Shown: piece after piece, positions 11,848-22,300 of the stretch
How positions within the stretch are numbered: position 1 is the stretch's first letter
Layout: the number at the start of each line of letters is the position of its first letter
DNA from: Gavia stellata
Lineage: Eukaryota; Chordata; Aves; Gaviiformes; Gaviidae
Reading direction: 5' to 3'
Length of the DNA: 64,000 nt
Assembly (NCBI RefSeq): GCF_030936135.1
Contig: NC_082635.1
Location: 186,001-250,000, forward strand
The notes under the pieces: model-generated
Told to the model about the DNA's origin: nothing
What the model saw: the letters and a program-made list of their open reading frames with translations, nothing else
The model's database searches: none
Translations under genes and position numbers: made by a program

Positions 11848-11867
11848 GGACAAGTTCGGGCTTGTGC
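11848..11867. promoter_or_regulatory. BBC3: Candidate p53 response element upstream of BBC3
   Basis: Two adjoining decamers, GGACAAGTTC and GGGCTTGTGC, fit the p53 consensus RRRCWWGYYY at 19 of 20 positions with zero spacer; the single mismatch is at position 9 of the second half. It lies about 155 bp upstream of the candidate first-exon donor. Mammalian BBC3 is a direct p53 target with a promoter-proximal site, so placement and quality agree. Confidence 0.75.
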
Positions 11868-12129
11868 GGCGGTCGGGGATCCCCCCCCCCCCCCCCCACG
11901 GGGGGGTGCGTGGGGTGCAGGGGGGGTGCGTGGGGTGCAGGGGGGGCGCCCCGTGGGGTCCCACACCCCACACACCTCTGACACCCCCCCCCGGGGTCCC
12001 ACTCGGGACGGTGGGTGCTGGGGGGGGGGGTGTGGGGGTGTCACCCCAAGCCCCCCCGCGTCACGGGTCCGTGGGGTGCAAGTGGGCACCCAACCCCCTG
12101 ATCCCCATCGCTCGTGGGTGCACGGCCAC

Positions 12130-12775
12130 CCACCCCCCCCCCCAGCACCCCACTCCCACGGGGGGGGAAGCACACCCCCCCCCCCAGCACCCCACTCCCA
12201 CGGGGGGGGGGGGTACGCACCCCACTCCCCATTACACAGGGCTCCCCACTGCACCCCACTCCCACGGGGGTCCCCCCCACCCCAGCACCCCACTCCCACG
12301 GGGGGGGGGGAAGCACACACCCCCCCCAGCACCCCACTCCCACGGCGGGGGGGGGGTACGCACCCCCCTCCAGCACCCCACTCCCACGGGGGTCCCCCCC
12401 ACCGCAGCACCCCACTCCCACGGCGGGGGGGGGTACACACCCCCCCCAGCACCCCACTCCCTATTACACAGGGCTCCCCACTGCACCCCACTCCCACGGG
12501 TGTCCCCCCCACCGCAGCACCCCACTCCCACCGGGGTCCCCCCCCCCAGCACCCCACTCCCACGGGTGTGTCCCCCCCCCAGCACCCCACTCCCACGGGT
12601 GTCCCCCCCACCCCAGCACCCCACTCCCACCGTGTTTCCCCCCCCCCAGCACCCCACTCCCACGGGTGTGTCCCCCCCCCCCAGCACCCCACTCCCACGG
12701 GTGTCCCCCCCACCGCAGCACCCCATTCCCACCGGGGTCCCCCCCCCCAGCACCCCACTCCCACGGGTGTCCCCC
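12130..12775. repeat. Minisatellite, about 31-bp unit
   Basis: About 20 copies of CAGCACCCCACTCCCACGGG followed by a variable C- or G-run segment. A few copies carry an insert with ATTACACAGGGCTCCCCACTG, repeated near 12230, 12470 and, in part, elsewhere. Open frames across it on both strands are artefacts. Confidence 0.95.
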
Positions 12776-13184
12776 ATCACCCCCCCCCGTGTGTGGGTGT
12801 GGGTGGGGGGGTCCCCAGCACCCCACCCCGGGGGGGGGCACCCCACTCCCCACCGCCCCGGGGTTCCCACGGCTGTGCCCCCCCCCCCCCCCACGCGTGC
12901 CCCCACTCCCACGGGCGGGGCGGGTCCCGGGGCGGCCGCAGCCACTCAGCCGCCGCCGCCGCCGTTTCCAGGGGAAGGTTCCGCCGCCGCCGCCGCCCCG
13001 GTAACAGCGGGAAGGGGCCAACCAGGCGCCGCCGCCGCCCCGGCCACGGGGGGGGGAACACCCCCCCTCCCCTCCGCCGCCCCGGGCCCCGAGTCCCGGC
13101 CCGCCCGCACCCCCGGGCACCCCCCAACCGGGGCCCGCCCGCACCCCCGGGGCACGGGACCCCCCCAAAAAGGGGGTCCCCAAA

Positions 13185-13780
13185 TCCGGTCACCCCCGGA
13201 CCCCCGGGACCCCCCCAAATCCGGTCCCTTCACGAACTCCGGGACCCCCCAAATCCGGTCCCCCCCCCCGGACCCCCGGGACCCCCCCAAATCCGGTCCC
13301 TTCACGAACCCCGGGACCCCCCCAAATCCGGTCCCCCCCGGGACCCCCCCAAATCCGGTCCCTTCACGAACCCCGGGACCCCCCCAAATCCGGTCCCCCC
13401 CGGGACCCCCCCAAATCCGGTCCCTTCACGAACCCCGGGACCCCCCCAAATCCGGTCCCCCCCGGGACCCCCCCAAATCCGGTCCCTTCACGAACCCCCG
13501 GACCCCCCAAATCCGGTCCCCCCCGGGACCCCCCCAAATCCGGTCCCTTCACGAACCCCGGGACCCCCCCAAATCCGGTCCCCCCCGGACCCCCGGACAC
13601 CCGGGACCCCCCCAAATCCGGTCCCCCCCGGACCCCCGGGACCCCCCAAACCGGGTCGTGCACCCCGGGACCCCCCCAAATCCGGTCCCCCCCCGGGACC
13701 CCCCCCAAATCCGGTCCCCCCCGGACCCCCGGGACCCCCCAACCCGGTCCCCAAACCCCGTCCCCCCCCCCGTCCCCCCG
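13185..13780. repeat. Minisatellite with CCCCAAATCCGGTCCC unit
   Basis: About ten copies of a roughly 58-60 bp composite: GGGACCCCCCCAAATCCGGT alternately followed by CCCTTCACGAACCC or by CCCCCC. It ends at about 13780, before a CpG-rich segment that runs into the N gap. Confidence 0.95.
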
Positions 13781-13955
13781 TGCCCCGGGACCCCCCAGCC
13801 CGTGTCCCCCACACAAGGGGGGGTCGTGGGGACATCGGGGCACGGGGACAGCGGGGAGGGGGCGCCGTGCCGACCTTTGACCCCTGACCTCTGCCCCCGC
13901 CCCACTGCCCTGCCGGTCACCCCTGGCCCCGCCCCTCGGCCGGGCCCTGCGGCCA

Positions 13956-14155
13956 NNNNNNNNNNNNNNNNNNNNNNNNNNNNNNNNNNNNNNNNNNNNN
14001 NNNNNNNNNNNNNNNNNNNNNNNNNNNNNNNNNNNNNNNNNNNNNNNNNNNNNNNNNNNNNNNNNNNNNNNNNNNNNNNNNNNNNNNNNNNNNNNNNNNN
14101 NNNNNNNNNNNNNNNNNNNNNNNNNNNNNNNNNNNNNNNNNNNNNNNNNNNNNNN
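13956..14155. other. Assembly gap of 200 N
   Basis: A run of 200 N, probably a placeholder of arbitrary size. It falls inside a CpG-rich segment between the two divergent genes, so promoter or first-exon sequence may be missing. Confidence 1.
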
Positions 14156-14156
14156 C

Positions 14157-14275
14157 GCCGCGCTCCCATTGGACGGAGACGCCTCCGCCGCAGCCAATCA
14201 GAGCCCGCGGCGGCGCTGTATCCAGCGGAGCGCGCGACCGTGCGGGAACCGGCGGGGCCGAGGGAGCAGCTATAG
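14157..14275. promoter_or_regulatory. Unassigned CpG island with two CCAAT boxes
   Basis: An ATTGG box and a CCAATCAG box in opposite orientations lie about 30 bases apart in CpG-dense DNA, directly beside the N gap. This is typical of a housekeeping or bidirectional promoter, but I find no gene to attach. It could serve an upstream exon of BBC3 or CCDC9, or an unrecognised transcript. Confidence 0.45.
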
Positions 14276-16795
14276 GTACCGGCTATAGGTACCGGCTATA
14301 GGTACCGGCTATAGGCACCGGCTATAGGTACCGGCTATAGGTACCGGCTGTAGGTACCGGCTGTAGGTACCGGCTATAGGCACCGGCCATGGGTGCATCT
14401 ATATGTACCGGCTATAGGTGCATCTATAGGCACCGGCTATAGGTACCGGCTATAGGTACCGGCTATAGGTGCATCTATATGTACCGGCTATAGGTGCATC
14501 TATAGGTGCCGGCTATAGGTACCGGCTATAGGTACCGGCTGTAGGTACCGGCTATAGGTGCATCTATATGTACCGGCTATAGGTGCATCTATAGGTACCG
14601 GCTGTAGGTACTGGCTATAGGTGCCGGCTATAGGTGCGGCTATAGGTACCGGCCATGGGTACCGGCTATAGGCACCGGCTATAGGCACCAGCCATGGGTG
14701 CATCTATATGTACCGGCTATAGGCGCCGGCTATAGGCGCCGGCTATAGGTACCGGCTGTAGGTACCGGCTGTAGGTGCCGGCTATAGGTACCGGCTATAG
14801 GCACCGGCTATAGGTACCGGCCATGGGTGCATCTATATGTACCGGCTATAGGTGCATCTATATGTACCGGCTATAGGTACCGGCCATGGGTGCATCTATA
14901 TGTAGCGGCTATAGGTGCATCTATAGGTACCGGCTATAGGTACCGGCCATGGGTACCGGCTATAGGTGCCGGCTATAGGTGCCGGCCATGGGTGCATCTA
15001 TATGTACTGGCTATAGGTGCATCTATAGGTACCGGCTATAGGTACCAGCTATAGGTACCAGCCATGGGTGCATCTCTAGGTGCTGGCCATGAGTTCCAGC
15101 CATGGCTGCATCTATAGGTACCGGCCATGGGTGCATCTATAGGTACCAGCTACAGGCGCTGGCCATGGGTACCGGCTATAGGTGCTGGCTATAGGTGCCA
15201 GCCATGGGTTCCAGCCATGGGTGCATCTATAAGTACCGGTTATAGGTACTGGCCATGGGTGCATCTATAGGTGCCAGCCATGGGTGCGTCTATAGGTACC
15301 GGCTATAGGTACCAGCCATGGGTGCGTCTATAGGTACCGGCTATAGGTACCGGCCATGGGTGAGTCTATAGGAACCAGCTACAGGTGCCGGCCATGGGTG
15401 CATCTATAGGTACCGGTTATAGGTACCGGCCATGGGTGCATCTATACGTGGCAGCTATAGGTACCGGCTACAGGTGCTGGCCATAGGTACCGGCCATGGG
15501 TGTGTCTATAGGTACCAGCTGCAGATGCCGGCCATGGGTGCTGGCCATGGGTGCATCTATAGGTACTGGCTATAGGTACCGGCCATGGGTGCATCTACAG
15601 GTGCCGGCCATGGGTGCGTCTATAGGTACCGGCTATAGGTACTGGCCATGGGTACTGGCTATGGGTGCGTCTATAGGTACCGGCCATGGGTACTGGCTAT
15701 GGGTGCATCTATAGGTACTGGCTATAGGTACTGGACATGTGTGCTGGCCATGGGTGCATCTTTAGGTATCGGCTATAGGTACTGGCTGTAGGTGCTGGGC
15801 ATGGGTGCGTCTTTAGGCACCGCCTATAGGTACCGGCTAAGGGTGCTGGCTAGGGGTGCCAGCCATAGGTACGGCCATGGGTAGCAGCTATAGGTAACAC
15901 CATAGGTACTAGCCATAGGTAACAGCTATGAGTGCATCTATAAGTACCGGCCATAGGTACCGGCCATTACCGGCCATAGGTACTGGCCATGAGTGCATCT
16001 ATAGGTACAGGCTATGGGTACAGGCTATAGGTACGGCCATGGGTACTGGCTATAGGTACGGCCATGGGTACTGGCTATGGGTACTGGCTATGGGTGCATC
16101 TATAGGTACTGGCCATAGGTACGGCTATGGGTACCGGCTATGGGTACCGCCCATAGGTAACGCTATGGGTGCTGGCTAGGGGTGTTGTCTATAGGTAATG
16201 CTATAGTTACTGGCCATAGGTACCAGCTATGGGTACAGCTGTAGATGCTGGCTATAGGTGCCGGCTATAGGTACTGCTATCGGTTCAGGCTATAGGTGCT
16301 GGCTACGGGTACCAGCTATGGGTGCATCGATAGGTAATGGCTATAGGTACTGCTATAGGTAACGCTATGGGTACACCCATGGGTACCGGCTATGGGTCCG
16401 GGCTAGGGGTCCGGCTATGGGTGCGGCTATAGGTACCGGCTATAGGTACATCCATAGGTACCGGTATAGGTGCCACTACAGGTGCGTCTATAGGCACCGC
16501 TATAAGCAGTGCTCTAGGAACAGCTATAGGTACGGCAATAGGTACATCCATAGGTATGGCTGTAGGTAGGGCTATGGGTGCTGCTATCGGTACCGCTGTA
16601 GGTGCATCTATAGGTACGTCTATAGGTACTGCTACGGCTGCAGCTATAGGTCTGGCTATAGGTACACCCCCAGGCACTGCCCTGGGTGCCGCTATAGGCA
16701 CGGCTGTAGGTACAGCCATAGGTCCGGCTATAGGCGCGGCTGGAGCTCCATCCCGCTATGGTCCGGCTATAGGTCCCGCTATAAGCTCCACTATA
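14268..16795. repeat. 2.5-kb array of a 13-bp unit (CGGCTATAGGTAC)
   Basis: Close to 190 copies of a 13-mer, CGGCTATAGGTAC, mixed with variants carrying GGCCATGGGT and GGTGCATCTATA. Copies are nearly identical at the left end and decay steadily to the right (from about 15,800 onward spacing and sequence drift), so homogenisation is polar. Each unit carries TATA and GGTACC motifs. Confidence 0.95.
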
Positions 16796-16799
16796 GGCC

Positions 16800-17010
16800 C
16801 CGGCCCAGGGCCGAGCCCCCCCCTCCCCGCGCCTCCCCTGGCCCCGCCCACCGGCGCCGCGCGCCCGGCCCGGCCCAGCCAATCGCCGCGCGCCGCCGCG
16901 GCCAGAGCCGCAGCTGCCATGGAGACAGCCGGGGGGCGGGGCGGGGGAGAGCCCCGCCCATGCCGCGCCTCCAAGCCCCGCCCACCGCGGGAGGGGCAAG
17001 GCGGGGGGGT
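16800..17010. promoter_or_regulatory. Unassigned CpG island with CCAAT and X-box-like motif
   Basis: CpG-dense with GC boxes, a CCAATC box near 16880 and GCTGCCATGGAGAC near 16914, which resembles an RFX X-box. An ATG in a good context exists on each strand, but both frames run into minisatellite, so I call no gene. Confidence 0.4.
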
Positions 17011-17044
17011 GCGGGGAGCCACGCCCACCGCGGGGGAGCGCGGG

Positions 17045-19075
17045 CAGGAGGGGGGACGGGGGGGACAGCGAGGGGGGGACGGGGGGACACGGGGGGACGG
17101 GGGGGGGACACGGACACGGGGACAGGGGGACACGGGGGACACGGGGGGGACACGGGGGACACGGGGACAGGGGGATTTGGGGACAGGGGGACACGGGGGA
17201 CACGGGGGACACGGGGACAGGGGGATTTGGGGACAGGGGGACACGGGGGACACGGGGGGACACGGGGGGATGGGGACAGGGGAATTTGGGGGACGGGGGG
17301 ACAGGGACACGGGGGGACAGGGGGGACGGGGACACGGGGATTTGGGGACAGGGGGGACACGGGGGGACGGGGGGGACACGGGGACAGGGGGATTTGGGGA
17401 CAGGGGGACACGGGGGGACGGGGGGACACCGACACGGGGACAGGGGGACACGGGGGACACGGGGGGACACGGGGGACACGGGGACAGGGGGATTTGGGGA
17501 CAGGGGGACACGGGGGGACACGGGGGACACGGGGACAGGGGGATTTGGGGACAGGGGGACACGGGGGACACGGGGGGACACGGGGGGACGGGGACAGGGG
17601 GATTTGGGGACAGGGGGGACACGGGGGGACACGGGGGACACGGGGACAGGGGGATTTGGGGACAGGGGGACACGGGGGACACGGGGGGACACGGGGGGAT
17701 GGGGACAGGGGAATTTGGGGACAGGGGGGGACAGGGACACGGGGGGGACAGGGGGGACGGGGACACGGGGATTTGGAGACAGGGGGACACGGGGGGACGG
17801 GGGGGACACTGACACGGGGACAGGGGGATTTGGGGACAGGGGGACACGGGGGACACGGGGGGACGGGGACAGGGGAATTTGGGGACAGGGGGACACGGGG
17901 GGACAGGGACAGGGGGGACAGGGGGATTTAGGGACAGGGGGACACGGGGGGGACACGGGGGGACACGGGGGACACGGGGACGGGGATTTGGGGACAGGGG
18001 GACACGGGGGGACGGGGGGGACACTGACACGGGGACAGGGGGATTTGGGGACAGGGGGACGGGAAGTGGACACTGAGGTGGGGGACAGGGGGACACGGGG
18101 GACACGGGGACAGGGGGATTTGGGGACAGGGGGACATGGGGGGACACTGACACGGGGACAGGGGGACACGGGGGGATACCAATATGGGGACGGGGGGGAT
18201 GTGGGGACAGGGGGACACGGGGACGTGGGGGGACAGGGGGACATGGGGGGGACATGGACAGGGGGACACGGGGATGTGGGGGGACACCGAAATGGGGACG
18301 CACTGATATGGGGACAGGGGGGGACAGGGGGACATGGGGACATGGGGACAGGGGGTCACAGGGATGTGGGGACACAGGGGGACAGTGACATGGGGACAGG
18401 GGGATGTGGGGGGACATGGGGACACGCTGGCATGGGGACAGGGGGACACAGGGACAGGCGATGTGGGGACAGGGGGACACAGGGGCATGAGGACAATGGG
18501 AAAAGGGGACATGGGGACATTGGGGCACAGGGACAGGGGAATTTGAGGGCACACTGACACGGGGACGTGGGGACACCAGTGACACGGGGACACCAGTAAC
18601 ATGGGGACATGGGTCGCGGCAACATGGGGACAGGAGGGCACAGGGACATGGGGGGACACGGGGACATTGGGGGACATGGGGGACATGGGGACATGGGGGA
18701 CATGGGGGGACATGGGGGACACGGGGGACATGGAGGGACAAGGGGACACGGGGGACATGGGGGGACACGGGGACATGGGGGACATTGGGGGACAGGGGGA
18801 CATGGGGGGACATGGGGACATGGGGGGACACGGGGACATGGGGGACATTGGGGGACACGGGGGACATGGGGGACATGGGGACATGGGGGACATGGGGGGA
18901 CATGGGGGACACGGGGGACATGGAGGGACAAGGGGACACGGGGAACATGGGGGGACACGGGGACATGGGGGACATTGGGGGACAGGGGGACATTGGGGGA
19001 CACGGGGACATTGGGGGACACGGGGACATGGGGGACATGGGGGACACAGGGGGGCACGGGGACATGGAGGCCCCA
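17045..19075. repeat. G-rich minisatellite (GACACGGGG / GACATGGGG)
   Basis: Two kilobases of 9-11 base units. The left part has repeating modules of several GACACGGGG units plus GACAGGGGGATTTGGG; from about 18,200 units change to GACATGGGG. Segments near 18650-18790 and 18840-18975 are near copies of each other, showing block duplication. Dense G runs on the plus strand are strong quadruplex candidates. Long Gly/Thr/Arg and Pro/Ser/Cys frames are artefacts. Confidence 0.95.
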
Positions 19076-19214
19076 GCCAGGGCAGGGGGCAGCATGGGGA
19101 CAGTCACCGAGGCTGAATGGAGGAAGGACAGACGTCAGGGAGGGGACAGAGGGACAGCCACACGGGTGGCCGGGCACGACAGCCAGCCCCACGGTGGGCC
19201 CCACTCCTCCCTCT

Positions 19215-19348
19215 GCCATCGCCCTTTTAAGCCCCCCCCCCCCATTCCCGCAGCGGAAGCGGAAGTCGCTCTGACGCGCGACTGGGCGGGGACAGCCGCT
19301 TCCCGGGGGGTCCGTGTGCCGCCCGGCGCCGCCGCCGCCGCCGCCGCC
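19215..19348 (+). promoter_or_regulatory. CCDC9: CCDC9 promoter / 5' UTR
   Basis: CpG-rich segment with two adjacent ETS cores, CGGAAGCGGAAGT, at 19254-19266, a GC box (GGGCGGGG) near 19286 and a GCC trinucleotide run leading into CCGCCATGG. No TATA box is positioned well. The start site is not determined. Confidence 0.6.
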
Positions 19349-22300
19349 ATGGTGAGGCCCGGCCCGGGGGCCTCCGCTCCGGGCGGCGGGCTGGGGGAGA
19401 CCGGGCCCGCTCCGGGGGGCCGGGCTGGGGCTCCGGGGGGCCGGTGAGGGCGGCCAGGCCGGGCCGGGGCTCCGGGGGGCCGGTGAGGGCGGCCAGGCCG
19501 GGCTGAGGCTCCGGGGGACCGTGTGGGCCTTGTCGGGGGGCCGGGCCGGGGCTCCGGAGGGCAGAGTGAGGGCGGCCAGGCCGGGCTGGGCCTTGTCGGA
19601 GGCCGGGCCGGGGCTCCGGGGAGGCCGGTTGGGGCGGCCTGGCCTTGCCGGGGGGCCGGGCTGAGGCTCCGGGGGACCGTGTGGGCCTTGTCGGGGGGCC
19701 GGACCGGGGCTCCGGGGGGCCGGTGAGGGTGGCCAGGCCGGGCTGGGGCTCTGAGGCGGCCTGGCCTTGTCGGGGGGCCGGGCCGGGGCTCCGGAGGGCA
19801 GAGTGAGGGCGGCCAGGCCGGGCTGGGCCTTGTCGGAGGCCGGGCCGGGGCTCCGGGGAGGCCGGTTGGGGCGGCCTGGCCTTGCCGGGGGGCCGAACCG
19901 GGGCTCCGGGGGGCCGGTGAGGGCGGCCAGGCCGGTCTGGGCCTTGTCGGGAGCTGGGCCGGGGCTCCGGGGAGGCCGGTTGGGGCGGCCTGGCCTTGCC
20001 GGGGGGCCGGGCTGAGGCTCCGGGGGACCGTGTGGGCCTTGTCGGGGGGCCGGACCGGGGCTCCGGGGGGCCGGTGAGGGTGGCCAGGCCGGGCTGGGGC
20101 TCTGAGGCGGCCTGGCCTTGTCGGGGGCCCGGGCCGGGGCTCCGGAGGGCAGAGTGAGGGCGGCCAGGCCGGGCTGGGCCTTGTCGGAGGCCGGGCCGGG
20201 GCTCCGGGGAGGCCGGTTGGGGCGGCCTGGCCTTGCCGGGGGGCCGGGCTGGGGCTCCGGGGGGCCGGTGAGGGCGGCCAGGCCGGGCTGAGGCTCCGGG
20301 GGACCGTAAGGGCCTTGTCGGGGGGCCGGACCGGGGCTCCGGAGGGCAGAGTGAGGGCGGCCAGGCCGGGCTGGGGCTCTGGGGCGGCCTGACCTTGCCG
20401 GGGGGCCGGGCTGGGGCGCCGGGGAGAGCGGCTGGGCCTTGCTGGAAGGCCAGCCTGGGTCTCTGGAGGCCCGGCTGGGGCGGCCTGACCTTACCGGGGG
20501 ACCGGGCTGGGGTTCCAGCGGACCGGTGAGGGCGGTCTGGCCAGGCTGGGGCTCCGGAGAACCGGCCGGGCCTTGCCAGGAGGCAAGCCCGGGGTTCTGG
20601 AGGGGTGGCTGGGGCGGCCTGACCTCGCTGGGGGGCCGGGCTGGAGCTCTGGGAGGCCGCTATGGGGCTGACGTGACCAGGCCGGGGCTGCGGAGGGCCG
20701 GTCCCCGCTCTCACCCCTCTCCCCCCCACCCTCAGTCGGCCGCGCTGGATCTGAGATCGAAGGAGGAGAAGGACGCGGAGCTGGACAAGCGCATCGAGGC
20801 GCTGCGCAAGAAGAACGAGGCCCTCATCAAACGTTATCAGGTGCGGGGGGCTCGGCCCCGTGGCCCCCCCCGGCCTGCGTGGAGGCAGGGAAGGCGCTTA
20901 CAGCCCCTAATCCTCTGCCTGCAGCGGCTTAACGCCGGGTGGGGGGGGTTTAACCTCATACGGGGTCACAGGAGGGTGTTGGGGGGGATTGTCCTGTCCA
21001 AAATCCACGAGGGGACGCGATGGAGGGGCGGGGGGGTTTGTCCCCGCTCACGCCCGTATCCCGGTGGCAGGAGATTGAGGAGGATCGGAAGAAAGCGGAG
21101 CAGGAGGGGATCGCGGTGACGGCTCTGCGCCGGGCACGGCCCCCCGATGCCGAACCTGAGAGGAGATGGGTGGACAAGGATCTCTCCGTCACTGTCCAGG
21201 TCATGCTCTCCCCCGGGGTGAGTGGGGGGAGTTGGGGTTCAGGGGACTATCCGTGGGGTTCAGGGCAAGGTGGGGGTCCCTTGGGAGTCTTGCTGAACCC
21301 CCCCCGTCTCCTTCCCTCCAGGAGAAGCGCGTGGTGAAGGACAAGAAGCCATCCGGCACCCCTAAACCCGTCCGCGGCGCCGCTCCCCGCGGCTCGGGGC
21401 GCGCTGGCCTGCGTCCCTCCGGCCGTTCCCCGCGGGGGGGAACACCCCGTCGACACGTTTTGGGAGGGGGGCGACGACGCGGCTCCGGGAGAGCGCAGCG
21501 GCCGGGGCCGGCGCTCGCGGGGTCGGGGAGTGGCTGGCCCGGTGATGGGAGGCGACGCCGGCCCCGACCGAAAGTCCAAGGTGGGTGTTTTGGGGGCCGG
21601 GTGGGTGTTTTGGGGGCCGGGTGGGTTCACCCCACGCCCTAGGGGTGCGGGGAGGGGCGTTACCGGCCAGTTTGGGGGTGCTGCCTGCCCCCGGCGGCAG
21701 CTGGTTTCTCCTCGCCAGGAGTGGGAAGAGCGACGGCGGCAGAACATCGAGAAGATGAACGAGGAGATGGCGAAGATCGCGGAGTACGAGAGGAACCAGC
21801 GGGTGAGGAGGGAGAGGGGATCGGGGGGAGGTCGGTCGGTCGCGAGTGTCCCCCCCATGGGTGGCAACGTCCCCCTTTTCCCCCCCCAAACCCCGACTCA
21901 GGACGGGCTTCATGAAAAGAATCCGGTGCGCAACTTCTTGGACGACCCGCGCCGCAGCGGCCCCTTCCAGGACGCCGATCGCAAGGAGGGGAGCCGGCGG
22001 CACGTCCGAAACTGGGGGGGAGCCGATTTCGACAAGGTCAAGGCCGGGATGGAACGCGAGAAGACCTGGCAGGGCCCCGTACGTACCCCGGTGGGTCCCC
22101 CCACCTCCTGCCCCACGTTTTTTCGGGGTCCCGGGATGGACATCGGGTGGAGTTTGAGTAGTTGGGACAGGGCTTGAGCCGTGTCTCGCCACAGGGACGT
22201 CGTTCCAGCCCGAAAACTGGGGGGCCACTGGACATGACGCTCTCCATGACGGGTCGGGAACGAGCCGAATACGTCCGCTGGAAGAAGGAACGGGAACAGA

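Noticed and set aside
11229-14275. Plus-strand frame of about 1000 codons and minus-strand frames up to 511 codons
   Set aside because: They cross C/G homopolymers, two minisatellites and the N gap; composition is only Pro/Gly/His/Ser.
16919-17812. ATG in strong context at the CpG island (METAGG frame)
   Set aside because: The frame enters the minisatellite after about 60 codons and resembles no protein; kept only as an unassigned promoter-like island.
16514-19107. Pro-Ser-Cys frames of 609-783 codons on minus and Gly-Thr-Arg frames on plus
   Set aside because: They are translations of the GACACGGGG array, overlapping in multiple frames.
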